A stretch of DNA of 64,000 nt from positions 3,555,501 to 3,619,500 of the forward strand of contig JAFFSR010000351.1 of NCBI GenBank assembly GCA_017163975.1, written 5' to 3'. Shown piece by piece: positions 34,476 to 46,525 of the stretch. Position numbers and translations under genes: made by a program. The notes under the pieces were generated by a model. The model saw only the letters and a list, made by a program, of their open reading frames with translations. It was not told the origin of the DNA and did not search any database. Within the stretch, counting starts at the first letter, position 1; each line of letters starts with the position of its first letter. This DNA is from Anastatus disparis (lineage: Eukaryota; Arthropoda; Insecta; Hymenoptera; Eupelmidae).

Positions 34476-36110
34476 TCCAAAAAAATTCAATATAATTCGT
34501 GACTTAATAAAAGAAAATGAGTAATTGAAAAATTAAACTTTCAATGTATAACAGCAAAGGGAATTTTAAAATAAGAAAAAAGTCTAAATATAAAAAAAAA
34601 CTTTAAATAACTCTAATTACTTAATAAGAAAAAAAAATTAATGATTTAAATAATTTTGTTTAAATATGATTCTTGTCTTGAAAAGAAGAAATGGAAAAAT
34701 AACCAGCTTAACTCTTTATTTAACCTTTAATTTTAATCTTATTATACTTTAACTTACAGAGAAATTTGATTAACAATTCGCAATTTGAGGTGAAGATCAC
34801 TTCAGTTAACTAACGCACTTAGGCCGTGCGCATGCGCAGAAAACAAATAATTTATAATTTCTTGACGGGCGTACTCAATTTAATTACTTATTGGATTAAA
34901 ACAATATAAATAATAATTATTTGAGAATTTAACTACGTGATGCTTTCTTCCGTTACTGTGCAGCCGCACAACTCAACGCTTATAACTCGCTCTTAAATGA
35001 ATAATAAAAGAAATCTTAAAATCACCCACGTTACGCTGTACAAAAAAAAATTGAATTTTAAATTAGTAATCAACGTATGTCTATCTCACTCGCGCAATTT
35101 CAACAATGGCCGTTGAGTTGCCTCACTATTACCATTTAACTCTTTTTCAGCACAAATAAAAAAAAAGCAATTAGAATAAAATATAAATAAAATTGTTTAA
35201 TTCTAATAACCCCGGCTATCGCATTTTATTGAAAGAAAATGGCGTCGCGTCACCAAGCATAAGCACTTTCGCACGTGGTTTTTCTGAAATCTAATTTTTT
35301 TTAATTTACGTATTCACCCGCACTTTTACTAAACCGCACTGCTTCTACTCTGAATTTTCTCACCATTTTTTAATTTTCAAATATCAGAAAAGTAACGCTT
35401 TCATAAAGAACAATTTGTTAATAAGAATTAAAAAAAATTAGAGGAAAAACCAACAGAACTAATTTATTATTTCTCACTTGCTAATCTGCTTGTTGAACTC
35501 CACTTACTGTCGCGCTGTTGAAGACCTGAAGTAAAAAGAAGAGAGAAAAACGTGGAAAAGTTGGTCGAGACGACGGTAAGCTGAGAAGACGACGGTGGTA
35601 CTAACGGATGGCAACACGCTGGTCGCTGACTTGTTAATACCTCCTAGTGCAGTTTAGCCTACTCTCATCTTCATTTTTCCTTCCGCTTCTTTCTTTTTTT
35701 TCTTTTCATGCAGCTAACTCCTTGACTTAAGTGAATGACGTTTATTCTTCTAGTTATGACCACCGATATATTCAATTCTAACGAAACTGGATTTCAAGAA
35801 AACTCTGGTATGCACCAAAAGGCTGCTGATACAAGCAGAATCTCAAAAAAAACCTTGCACGTGGGCTTCTAATGCCGGCTTAGTCAAGAATAATCTCTTT
35901 GAAAAAGAGGGAAGTTAGTTTTTGCTACTTCTCACTATCTATCATTCTTGCTCTTAGTCGCTTCCTATCTTCTATCCTTGTTTCACATTACGTCTCAGTT
36001 CCTACTTTGATTTACTCAGTCGATATCGATTGCTTAATCGAATCGTCATCCGCGAATCTCCTATATCTACTACTCCTATATTTTATTACTACGTTTTTAT
36101 TAACTCGCTT
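34427..36110. other. AT-rich DNA without recognisable gene
   Basis: Two stretches (34800-35120 and 35480-35660) are a little richer in G and C and could be promoter or 5' UTR sequence, but no ORF, exon or repeat end is recognised. Confidence 0.3.
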
Positions 36111-36113
36111 TGG

Positions 36114-36114
<1 letters not shown>

Positions 36115-36168
<54 letters not shown>
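36115..36168. repeat. (GTCT)n microsatellite
   Basis: About 13 perfect tgtc units, followed by ggtacgaattttgcaaccg, a flank that looks like part of an interspersed repeat rather than isolated DNA. Confidence 0.9.
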
Positions 36169-36329
36169 TCGGTACGAATTTTGCAACCGATTGTAAACTA
36201 ACTTCCTGATGAGCTAGAGACTTGAAATTTTAAATATAGCTCGGAACTGGATGACAATGCAATATTATAAAAAAAATATATATATCTACCGAACAATATA
36301 TTAATATATTCAATCATATACAGAGATGT

Positions 36330-36735
36330 TGGCAAAATTGAAGATTTGAAGATTTTATATATAGATACACTTTTAACATTAGTGTCTAAACATCTTCGAA
36401 AATTTTAAAAATCTTCTTTTGATATATTAATATATTAATATATTAATATATTAATATATTAATATATCAAATATAGTAATATATTAATATAGTAATATAT
36501 TAATATATTAATATATCAAATATATTAATATATTAATATATTAATATATTCAATATTATATTTTTGCATGCATTGTTGGATAATATAATTAAATATATAT
36601 TCCCACCGAAAAATATATTAATACAATTATATACGGAGATATTGGAAAAATTGAAATTTTGAAGATTTTATATATAGATATACTTTTAACATTAGTGTCT
36701 AACCATCTTCGAAAATTTTTAAAATTCTTTAACTT
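36330..36735. repeat. Direct duplication around an (ATATTA)n tract
   Basis: A block of about 85 bases (gaagattttatatatagata..cttttaacattagtgtctaa.catcttcgaaaattt) occurs at 36335-36415 and again at 36650-36730. Between them, 36419-36560 is a run of atattaatat units with a few gt and caa variants. Confidence 0.75.
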
Positions 36736-37095
36736 CTCATATTGCAATTAGACATAAATTACAGCATTTTGTATTGTACATATAAAATTTGAGACTGTAT
36801 TTTATTCATTTTATGGTCTATCAATGCATAAAACAATAAATTTTGGTTGAATTTCTAATAGCGTCATTATCGTCAAAATGGCGGGAAACTCAGCATGCGA
36901 TTACGTGTTCTCTAAAAAAATAGATGAAACACGTTTTAGTCCCTTGATAACAATATATATGCTATATAATATGCACTGTTGGACAACACGATAAATAATA
37001 TTAATAATAATAATAATACCAAAAGGTATAAGATAATATCTAAATAAAAAAAAAATTTTCAATCTACCACGTTTTTTAATTGAACTAAAAAATAT

Positions 37096-37362
37096 AAAAT
37101 AATATTAAAAATAAAAAAAAACTTTTTAATGTACTACGTTTTTATAATGAACCAAAAAGTATAAAATAATGTGTAATAAAATGAATAATGATTTGAAATA
37201 AAAAAACGTGGGGCGCATACAATACATAATAATAAACATGCGCCCCACGTTTTTTTATTTCAAATCATTATTCATTTTATTACACATTATTTTATACTTT
37301 TTGGTTCATTATAAAAACGTAGTACATTAAAAAGTTTTTTTTTTATTTTTAATATTATTTTT
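37096..37362. repeat. Near-perfect 120-bp-arm hairpin
   Basis: Arms on either side of about 37222 are almost identical reverse complements through aaacgtggggcgca, tgatttgaaataaaaaa, aaccaaaaagtataaaata and the A-rich ends; the loop is only about 25 bases. Such high arm identity means a recent event or ongoing arm-to-arm conversion. TTAA is not at its ends. Confidence 0.8.
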
Positions 37363-38827
37363 ACTGTGCTTGAGGTTGCTATCTTTCTTTGCGTAGTAGA
37401 AATATCGATTATTGAAGACTTCTACTCACAGCTATTTTTCATTATTTAATCTTATCTATGTGTGTACAACTACGAATAAACATAGCACGTTGTTTGAATC
37501 TTTAATTTTATGCGCGTGTATTTCTTTTATTCTCCTCATTTCTTCACAGTCTAAATGTTATTGTACACTTCTATGTGTTTTATGTACGTCTTTCACTATA
37601 TACCGTTCTTCTTATCCGCGACTGTGTATATATACTGTATGCGCTCATACTCCTTGCGCATATAGCTTCAAGTCATCTGTTCTCTCTACCTCGCGCACTT
37701 TCGTTGCACCGCCATGTTGATTTCTGCTTTGTCGCATCATTTATAGCTTCATGTCGCCACTCTGCTATAACTCCTCGTGATTCGTTTATAGAAGTTGTAA
37801 AGGTGTCGATTAGTGTGTGTGTGCATATCTTTAGCATCGTGCACATCTTTGGGTTGGCCGCGGTGTAGTGTGCGCCACGTATGTGTATTTTGCTAGAGCT
37901 ACTGTAACGCCCTAACCTATTACCTGATTGATGTTTTCTTCTCGTTATTTATTTAAATTTGTGCTCTTGAAAGGTGTTTCTTCTAATTGTTAACCTTAGC
38001 CAATGGTGCATCTAGTGTGTGTATGTGACCTTGTGTATATACGTCGCGTCCGTAAAACTTTCCTCACTTGCTGTTCGTATGATCAAGATTTTCCGTCTCT
38101 TTCTCTCTTGTGTGTATCACTTCAGCTGATCACTCTGCTTTTTTTTGCGTCTACTACTGCTTTTAACTTACAATGAATGTTTTCTCTTTTTTTTAATATT
38201 TAACTTTTTACTAAAATTATTTAACTCAATCGCTTTCTTTTCAATCAATTTTTAAAAAAATACGACTTACTTTATTTTACTTTTGCTTTTCCCCATAGTT
38301 TTATCAACTCTTCTTTACATTTGTTAATTTATTATGCTTAAAATCATATTAAGGAAATTAAAAATAATACATAAGATTTCAAAAGTGAAAATAACTATGA
38401 TCACTTGTTTTAAATTCATATCTTATACTTAATAAATAACTTATTTAAATTTTATTACTTGTGATGTGTTTTATGCATCACAAAAATTACTAAAGAATGT
38501 TATAACTTCTACGCTTTAGCATAGAAATTGATATAACGTTTTTGTGGCCTAACTCGAGTTACACCTTTTTTTGTGCGTTTAGTTAAATTAGAACTTACAG
38601 TGGAAAAAGCCGAGTTTTTACGTTTTCAAGGGCTTGGTGAAGTTACGATGTTTTTTCTCCCATCCGACGATATGTTTAGTGGTCTTTACCTACTGCATAT
38701 GATTGGTAATAAAATATTCTAATTTATTTATTATTACAACAAGAAAATAACTATATCGACATGAGTGTGTAAGCAAAGACAAACATTCATAGCACATTCA
38801 TACTTATATTCATCTTGCACATTATAC
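37363..38827. other. No recognisable gene
   Basis: 37380-38160 is T-rich with less A/T bias and open frames of about 100 codons (37412, 37575), which are Ser/Cys-rich and unconvincing. 38160-38827 is AT-rich. No repeat ends seen. Confidence 0.3.
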
Positions 38828-41450
38828 TTAACCCATTGCGGCATAGTGTTCCCTGGGAGGGAACATCTACTTTTTATCACTTTTTTGCCATTTATTTTAT
38901 AATTGACGGATTTCTGTTGGTTTTTTTGCATTTTGTTGATAACTTACATGTTACCGAGCGTATAAAAATTTTCCAGTAAACATAAACATTGATTGTTATT
39001 GTTTTATAAACAAACAAATGAAAAAAAACGTGATTTTATCAGAAAAATTGATTTTTGACGAGACTTTTCAAATTTTTTTCTTGAAAATCACTACAATGAT
39101 GTTTTTGGTGGCGCTAATAACGAATATGATATTGTATTTTTAAAATTCCTTATCCAAGATGGCGGATCCAAGATGGCGGCTAATAATTTTTCACATTTTT
39201 AGTTGTCAGTTTGTGAAAATTTGTATAATAGGGTTTATGGGAGCGCTGATAACGAATCTGACATTAGATTTTCAAAATTTTTATTAATGATGGCGAATCC
39301 AAGATGGCGGCTAATAATTTTTCGAATTCTTAGTCGTTAGTTCGTGAAACTTCGTATACAAAGGTTTTTGGGAGCGGTGATAATAAATCTGATATTAGAT
39401 CTTCTTAATTTTAGTCGTGAGTTCGTGAATATATGAATACAAGGGTTTTCGAGAGTGCTGACAACGAATTCGATATTTTGTATCTAAGATTCTGAATTTA
39501 AAACTATGAAAACAGATTTTCAAATTTTTTGTTTTTTATTCATGAAATTTTGTGTGCAGAGGTACTTTTAGCAGGTATATAGCAACAACAATTTTCGATT
39601 CTTTTTTTTCAAAAACGCAGACATAGATAGTCATTTTTCACAAAAGTGAATTTAGTACGAAAGCTGATAGTTGTCCTGAATTGTGTAAATTGTTACTTAA
39701 AACTTCTTTAGTCTCCTCATTTAGATTTTGGATACTCAGTAGTATTCTCATAGAATTTGAAATTTCTCCGATATTGATTCAATTGTCATCGAATAGTTTG
39801 CTTTCGAAATAAGTTTACAGTACCAAATTTTTTTATTAACATTTAGGTAGTTTTGAAGGCATTATGAATGTTGCAGAATATTTAGAAGAGGCCAAAATAG
39901 CCAACGATACTGAGTCTATTGACGGATCATGTGATTCCGATATTGACAAAGATGATGATGTCAATTATAATGATGTTGGTAACGATATTTTGGTGATGAG
40001 ATTGATTCTGGGGATGATACCCAGGAAGTGAATGAACGATATGACACATGGATCAAAAAAGGGAAAAAAAGAGATGATCATCCATTTACAAGAGACTGTG
40101 GACCTAACATTCCACAAGATGTTACTACACCAATTGATATATTTTTATGTTTATTTCCAGAAGCGATCTTAAATTTGATCGCCGAGCAAGCAAATCTGTA
40201 TACACTTATCAATATCTTGATGGGAATGAAAAAATTTCCCTCATATCGTGATTATTGGTTTTCAGGTTCGAAAATGCATGATAAGTACATAAGTTCACTG
40301 ATGACCGTCAATAGATTTGAATTTTCACTCAATCATTTGCATCTGACAGATAATAGTAAGCAGTCAGAAAAAGGTAATAAATTGCGTTCACTGTTGGATA
40401 AGCTAACAGAAACTTTCAAAAGTTGCTGGAATCTTAGTGAAAACCGAACTATCGATGAGTCAATGATAAAATTCAAAGGACGTAGTAGCATAAAACAATA
40501 CATGCCAAATAAGCCTGTGAAACGTGGCTATAAGAGTTGGACTCGTGCAGACGAATCTCTTTACATATGCGAGTTTCAGATTTATACTAGTAAAGTGGAC
40601 AAGGCTGAAAAATAGCTTGGTGCTCGAGTGGTAAAAGATCTGACTCGCGAAATTGTAGGTGGAAATCACCATATATTTTTCGACAATTTTTTCATAAGTG
40701 TAAATCTCCTCGTAGAATTAAAAAGGGATATAATTTTCACCTGTGGAACCGTACGGCAAAATCGGTCGGGTCTTCCAAAAAGTGAAATAGCTGATAAAAA
40801 TATGTCACATGGTCAGTATGAGTATTGAACTCCTCAAGCTGGGATAAGTTCGATCAAATGGATGGATAAGAGTGCAGTCTATTTCTTATCCAACTACCAT
40901 GATCCTTGCGAAGTGACGACTACAAGTCGTCAACAAAAAGATGGTACTCAGAAGACAATAAATTGTTCTGTTATGTGTTCTGACTATCAGAAACATATGA
41001 AGTATGTTGACAGAGCTGACCGTCTCGTATTAACATATAAAATTGATCGAAAATCCAAAAAATGGTGGCACAGAATATTGTGGAATTTCTAAGATGTGAC
41101 GATAATCAATGCTTTTATCATCTACAAAGAAAAGACACTAAAGCTTGATCTCACTTCTAAGAAATTTAGATTAAAATTGATTGATGAACTTGCAGGAGAT
41201 AAATTACCGACACGAAAAAGACGAAAACGTACTTCAGAAGAACTTAATCCGTATAAGCCTTAGTAACCTTAGAAAGAAGACAGGTCGCGGTAGCTCATAC
41301 GCCTTTATCTTTTGAGAATAAGAGACGATGTGCCTTATGTAGTATGAAAAAAATCCTCATTACACGATCATGAAATGTACAGCCTGTGATGTACCACTAT
41401 GCATAAGCCGTAAAAAAAATTGCTTCTTGACTTATCATTCATAAATCTCC
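38828..41450 (+). mobile_element. piggyBac-like DNA transposon, decayed
   Basis: Left boundary TTAAcccattgcggcatagtg (TTAA 38828-38831), the tip expected of insect piggyBac-like elements. A long 5' non-coding region (38832-39863) contains 3-4 tandem units of about 132 bp (39062-39490) each with aagatggcggctaataattt. A broken transposase follows. The right terminus was not found; 41460-41690 is A-rich DNA plus a ggcatggac..gtccatg palindrome at 41624. A second left end of the same family is at 48196. Confidence 0.75.
39864..41445 (+). pseudogene. piggyBac-like transposase (DDE_Tnp_1_7 type), pseudogene
   Basis: Starts MNVAEYLEEAK at 39864 with an acidic N-terminus; a frameshift near 39990 leads into the main frame. 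The three catalytic Asp are all present: D in IDESMIKFKGRSS (40454), D in FFDNFF (40682) and D in YVDRADRL (41009), the last followed by the family signature RKSKKWWHRI. Damage: TAG at 40613, TGA at 40826, TAA at 41090, and a frame change after YKP near 41263. A cysteine-rich C-terminus typical of the family is still legible in other frames (CALC at 41330; CTACDVPLC at 41378, then C and YH). The protein would catalyse cut-and-paste transposition into TTAA. This copy cannot be functional. Confidence 0.88.
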
Positions 41451-41689
41451 ATCTATTTGTTTATTTATACACTCAGATAAAAGTATAACCGTTTCATTTT
41501 AAGAGAGTAGAAGTAATATGAATTCAAGATTAAAAACTAACAAATGAAAAATTTCAGAAATAAAAAAAAAAATACAAAAAAATACAAAAAAAATATTAAA
41601 AGGAAAAACTAAAAAAAAATGGAGGCATGGACTGCCACGTCCATGTTCGGGTCTCTGGAGTCAACCGAGTACAGTCCCCTGTAATTTTT

Positions 41690-42390
41690 GTTACTAGGGG
41701 TGGGACTATCCGGATAAAAATCATTCGAATAATGAATTCTTTTATTTGAAAGGTATCCGTAATCCGGATAGTGACTATTCGGATTTTTTATTCGAATAAT
41801 CAGTATTCGAATAATGACTATTCGAATAATAAATAATCAAGTCTAATTATTCGAACTTCAAAGAATTAACGGTACACACATTTACACATCTACTTACCCA
41901 CACAACCACACACTGACACAACCACACAACCATATAACCACACACTGTGTGTGTGCGTGCGTGCAGGTGCGGGTGCGGGTGTGGATGCGAGTGCGGGTGC
42001 GAGTGCAGATGCGCGACCGCATTTGCACCCGCACCCGCACCTGCACCTGCATCCGCATCCGCACCCTCATCCGAACCCGCACCCGCACCTGCATCCGCAC
42101 CCGCATCCGAATCCGCATACGCATACGCATCCGCATCCGCACCCGTACCCGCACCTGCATCCGCATCCGTATCCGCACCAGCACACACGCACACACACAG
42201 GCATACACGCGCACGCACGCACTCGCACACACACAAATAAATTATTCGATTAAAATTATTTTCCGAATATTTTTCGACTATCCAAATGCTTTTTGATTAT
42301 TCGAATATTTTTTGACTATCCGGATTATTTCATCACGGATAGTATTATCCGTTTATTGGAATAATTCGAATAGTCGAAAAATCCGAAAAA
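41690..42390. repeat. ATTCGAATA / TATCCGGATA repeat with hexanucleotide core
   Basis: Flanks 41700-41860 and 42240-42390 are made of attcgaataat and tatccgga words. The core 41948-42235 is GC-rich gtgcgg/gcatcc hexanucleotide DNA that is itself inverted (gtgcgggtgcgg.. then cccgcacccgca..), bordered by cacacaca. All frames are open there, producing spurious 100-aa ORFs. An inverted copy is at 48895-49190. The left end gggtgggactatccgg resembles some hAT termini, but no right end was found. Confidence 0.6.
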
Positions 42391-42399
42391 TGCGCATGA

Positions 42400-42549
42400 G
42401 TGTACGTGTTTATGTGTACTTGTGTATATGACATGTATATGTATGTGCGTAAGTGTGTGTGTGTGTGTGTGTGTGTAAATGTGTGCATGCGAATGTACGT
42501 ATATATATGTTTATATATGTATATGTGTAGGTGTGTGTGTGTGAGCATA

Positions 42550-42595
<46 letters not shown>

Positions 42596-43665
42596 AATAT
42601 ATATGTGTGTGTGACAATTATGCAAAAGCTATTCCTAGAAGAAAAAAGTTTTAATTCTTCACTTTTATATAATTGTAATTACGAAGTGACGAAGACGGAG
42701 AAACATAGACAGAGAAACGAACACAAACAGATGATGACGGAGAGACGAAGACGGAGAGACTGAGATCGAAAGACGGAGATGGGGAGACGGAAGGACGGAT
42801 TTGGAGAATTGGAGACGGAGAGACAGATATTGTGTATTTGTGTATGTGTATATGTGTGAATATATGTATGTGTATGTTAAAGGTGCACGTGTGTATGTGT
42901 ATGTATGTATGTGACAATAATGCAAAAGATATTTACATAAAAAAAAGTCTTAATTCTTCACTTCAATATAATTAATATAATAATATATATATATACATAT
43001 AAGTAGTAATGTAATTACAAAGAGACGGAAACAGAGAAATGGAGACGGAAAGACGGTGATGGAGAAACGGAGATAGAGATGGATATGGACGGACGGAGAG
43101 GTGGAGAGACGGATAGGGAAAGATGATGACGGAGACGGCGCCAAAGTGACGAATATTGTGTATATGTGTATGTATATAAGAGTAAGTATATGTGTATGGA
43201 TATTTGTATATACGTGCACGTGTATGGATATGTATATATGTGTGTACGTGTATGTGTGTATATGTATGTGTGTATGTGTATGTGTGTATGTGTATGTGAG
43301 TATGTGTATGTGTGTATGTGTATGTGTATGTGTATTATGTATGCGTATGTGTGTACGTGTATGTGTGTATGTGTATGTGTGTATGTATATGTGTGTATGT
43401 GTATGTGTGTATGTGTATGTGTATGTGTATTATGTATGTGTATATGTGTATGTGTATGTGTGTATGTGTATGTGTGCATGTGTATGTGTGTATGTGTATG
43501 TGTGTATGTGTATGTGTGTATGTGTGTGTGTATGTGTATGTGTGTATGTGTGTGTGTATGTGAATGTGTATGCGTGTATGTGTATTTGTATGTGTATATG
43601 TGTATGTGTGTATGTGTGTATGTGTAGGTATATAGGTGTATGTGTGTATGTAAGGCAGCTAAAGG
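42400..43665. repeat. Compound microsatellite modules
   Basis: Repeating order: a (gt)n/(tgtatg)n tract, then tgtgacaataatgcaaaagatatt (42612, 42912), then cttaattcttcactt, then a purine-rich gacggagagacg tract (42690-42830; 43020-43140), then (tgtatg)n again (43140-43660). A third copy of the gacaataatgcaaaag unit is at 46527, beyond the second LINE, so the module array was split by the LINE. Includes a (ta)n run at 42555-42590. The ORFs of 89-189 codons here are artefacts of the repeats. Confidence 0.8.
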
Positions 43666-43794
43666 CCTGAACGGTCAATCGTGAAATGAACAATCAAAAA
43701 TGTAATATCAATGGACTGCTTATTATGATAGCAGTAGGTGGTCGCATAGACATAGAAAGAGTAGACTGCGTCTGCTACACAAAGTTTTTCAGCT

Positions 43795-43908
43795 CATTGC
43801 GAGAACGTAACGTCAACCTAACGTCAGTGCTATCTCTCTCTAAATGGGCATAGCCATGCACGCCATTTAGAGAGAGATAGCACTGATGTTAGAATTCTCA
43901 CAATGAAA
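43795..43908. repeat. Short hairpin
   Basis: gtgctatctctctctaaatgg (43828) pairs with ccatttagagagagatagcac (43862-43882), with flanking tcattg.gagaa.gt and gaattctcacaatga also inverted. Probably a small MITE just upstream of the LINE. Confidence 0.6.
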
Positions 43909-43945
43909 AAAATAGTAATTTAAAAATAGTAATAGTCTATATTCG

Positions 43946-45364
43946 TTGTTTGCACGGGGGGTCTTCCCTTGCCGTTGGAAGCAAGCACGTATTATACCAT
44001 TGAAAAAGTGTGCTGCACCTAAGCAACCAAAAGATTTTAGGCCTATAGCCATCTTATGTTTTCTTTCAAAGGTTCTTGAGAAGATCGCCCATGACCAACT
44101 GCAGGAGTACATTACATCCAAAAAATTGCTCGATCCTATGCAGACGGGCTTCAGGAAAAACCATTCTACGCAGACTGCTGTACTTAAGCTTACGGACGAT
44201 ATAAGGTCAGGTCTAGACAGGAAACTTGTCACGTTACTGCTACTTTTTGACTTTAGTAAGGCATTCGACACGATCTCTCCCTCCAAACTTCTTGCGAGGC
44301 TTAGATCGATGGGGTTCTCCAGGGCCGCACTCGGATGGATTAACTCCTATTTATCAGGTAGGAAACAAATGGTTTCCACACATTTGAAGGAGGAATCGAA
44401 TTGGCTAACAACCAATCTAGGAGTACCTCAGGGTTCGGTGCTGGGGCCTCTGTTGTTTTGCCTTTACATAAATGACGTACGTGACGCACTGGACTCTGGT
44501 TGCGTCGGGCATCTGCTGTATGCGGATGATCTTCAAATTTATACACAGGTCCCTTATGATGATGTGGACGAGGGGATTCGTATTTTACAGAGGGCGGCCA
44601 GGGCGGTGTCGGGGTGGGCTGCTGGTGTTTCTCTCACTTTGAATGCTAGTAAAACAAAGGCGATCGTCTTTGGAAGTAATCGTTTTATTAAAAATTTTTA
44701 TTCGGGTGAGCCAAGGACGATTGACCTAGGGAGCGGTATCGGTATTCCTTTCTCTGGCACCGTTACGAGCCTTGGTGTTGTACTCGACTCTAAACTGTCG
44801 TGGGAACCGCACATTAATATGTTGACTAAAAAATTCAATAGAGTGATTTATAGCCTGCAGTTTTTCCGACGGTACACCACTGAGGCTCTGCGTAAGCAGC
44901 TCGCAACCGCCCTGCTGTTTCCACATCTTGATTATTGCTCAGTGGTTTTGCTCAATGCTTCGCAGAAGTTACGAAGACGGATACAGACGATGCAAAATTC
45001 ATGTGTGAGATATGTATTAGGCGTGAGAATGGGTGATCACATCTCTCCCCATGGACATGCTTTGGGTTGGCTACGTACTGATTCGAAGAGACAGTATTTT
45101 ATGGCTGTACTTATGTACAAAATCGTACGTATGAATACTCCCGAATATCTAGTGGGTCTCTTCACTAGATATATACCCAGAGCGACCACTAGGGGTGAGA
45201 TTAAAGATCTTGCGGTGCCCTTCATGCGCACTGAGACTGGAAGAAATTCCTTTCAAGTTCAAGGTGCGCATTTTTGTAACTCCCTACCTGCTGATATTAA
45301 AAATCTTCCATCAATCGGCAGGTTTAAAGCCGCTCTGAGGATGTTTTTACTCGACCTTGATTAA
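43946..45364 (+). pseudogene. LINE RT and C-terminal domain, open but 5'-truncated
   Basis: A 472-codon open frame. RT motifs in order: RPIAILCFLSKVLEKI, DFSKAFDTISPSK (catalytic Asp present, unlike copy 1), GVPQGSVLGPLLF, YADDLQIY (catalytic pair), then the C-terminal FNSLPADI-type block with a Cys for the usual Trp (FCNSLPADIKNL). No stop or frameshift within it, so the insertion is young or its source recent. It lacks endonuclease, ORF1 and promoter, so it is dead on arrival. The first few residues before CRWKQARII come from flanking DNA. Confidence 0.88.
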
Positions 45365-45880
45365 ACAGTATTATTTTCGGACTATATCATATGTGTTAAT
45401 TTATTATGTGATGTACCCTTTATAGATTTAAGGCATGATTGTAGGATGTGTGTGCATAGAGTGAATGATTATATTTTTATCAGATTGACTTGTATATTAC
45501 TGTACATTCAACTTGCTGTGATTTTAACTTACTGTATACTGCTGATATTTCGACTGCGCTCTTTACACGCTTGATTTTATGTAATTATTTTGACTGATAG
45601 ATATTGAGACTGATTTTTAACTATATTATTTATACTTTTTGCGTGTATTTATTCGTGTTATCTGTGATATCGCTTTTATTCTATTTATTGACTTACTATT
45701 ACAGTATTACTATCTCTATTATGTTTTATGACTGTGATATCATACTGTACTATTTTGATTTTATATGTACAAGGCTATTTAAAGTATTTTTATGTATTTT
45801 TTCAACTTTATTTGTAATTTTTCACGCTTTTTTGTAATTATAATACAAAATAAACAATATCTAATCTAATCTAATCTAAT
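43952..45880 (+). mobile_element. 5'-truncated LINE, copy 2
   Basis: Same family as copy 1, very similar in sequence, starting within the RT region (cttcccttgccg at 43966) and ending in tctaatctaatctaatcta. The 3' junction is in the tgtatg minisatellite. A clear target-site duplication was not found. The 3' UTR (45365-45870) is clearly homologous to that of copy 1. Confidence 0.9.
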
Positions 45881-46525
45881 CTATGTATATGTATGCATAT
45901 GTATGTTTATGTGTATGTGTATGTATGTTTATGTGTATGTTTGTGTATGTGTATGTATGTGTGTATGTATGTATATGTTTGTGTATGTGTATGTATGTAT
46001 GTGTGTGTATGTTTGTGTATGTGTATGTATGTGTGTGTATGTATGTGTATGTGCATATGTGTATATGTATATGTGTATGTATGTTTATGTGTGTATGTGT
46101 ATGTATGTGTATGTGTGTACGTGTATGTATGTGTTTGTATGTGTATGTGTATGTATGTGTATGTGCATGTATGTGTATGTGTGTACGTGTATGTATGTGT
46201 TTGTATGTGTATGTGTATGTGCATGTATGTGTATGTGTGTTTGTGTATGTGTATGTATGTGTATGTGTGTATGTGTATGTATGTATAAATGTGTATGAGT
46301 ATGTATGTGTTTGTATGTGTATGTGTATGTATGTGTATGTGTATGTATGTGTATGTGTGTTTGTGTATGTGTATGTATGTGTATGTGTGTATGTGTACGT
46401 ATGTATAAATGTGTATGTGTATGTATGTGTATGTGTGTATGTGTACGTATGTATAAATGTGTATGTGTATGTATGTGTATGTATATTTGTGTATGTTGAA
46501 GGTTCAAGCGTGTATGTGTATGTAT
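45881..46525. repeat. (TGTATG)n minisatellite
   Basis: About 640 bases of tgtatgtgtatg variants with occasional tttgtg and tataaatgtg interruptions; units of about 60 bases with tgtacgtatgtataaatgtg recur at 46275, 46390 and 46440. It ends in the gacaataatgcaaaag unit (46527). Long frames in all phases are artefacts. Confidence 0.9.

Noticed and set aside
37412..37868. Two overlapping ORFs of about 100 codons
   Set aside because: Ser/Leu/Cys-rich translations of T-rich DNA in two frames with no conserved motif.
41847..42296. Several 97-129 codon ORFs rich in Ala/Pro/Arg/His
   Set aside because: All frames of a GC-rich hexanucleotide repeat are open; no conserved motif.
43101..43670. 189-codon ORF and neighbouring 80-150 codon ORFs in both strands
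   Set aside because: They consist of Cys-Val-Tyr-Met or His-Thr-Ile repeats produced by the tgtatg microsatellite in every frame.
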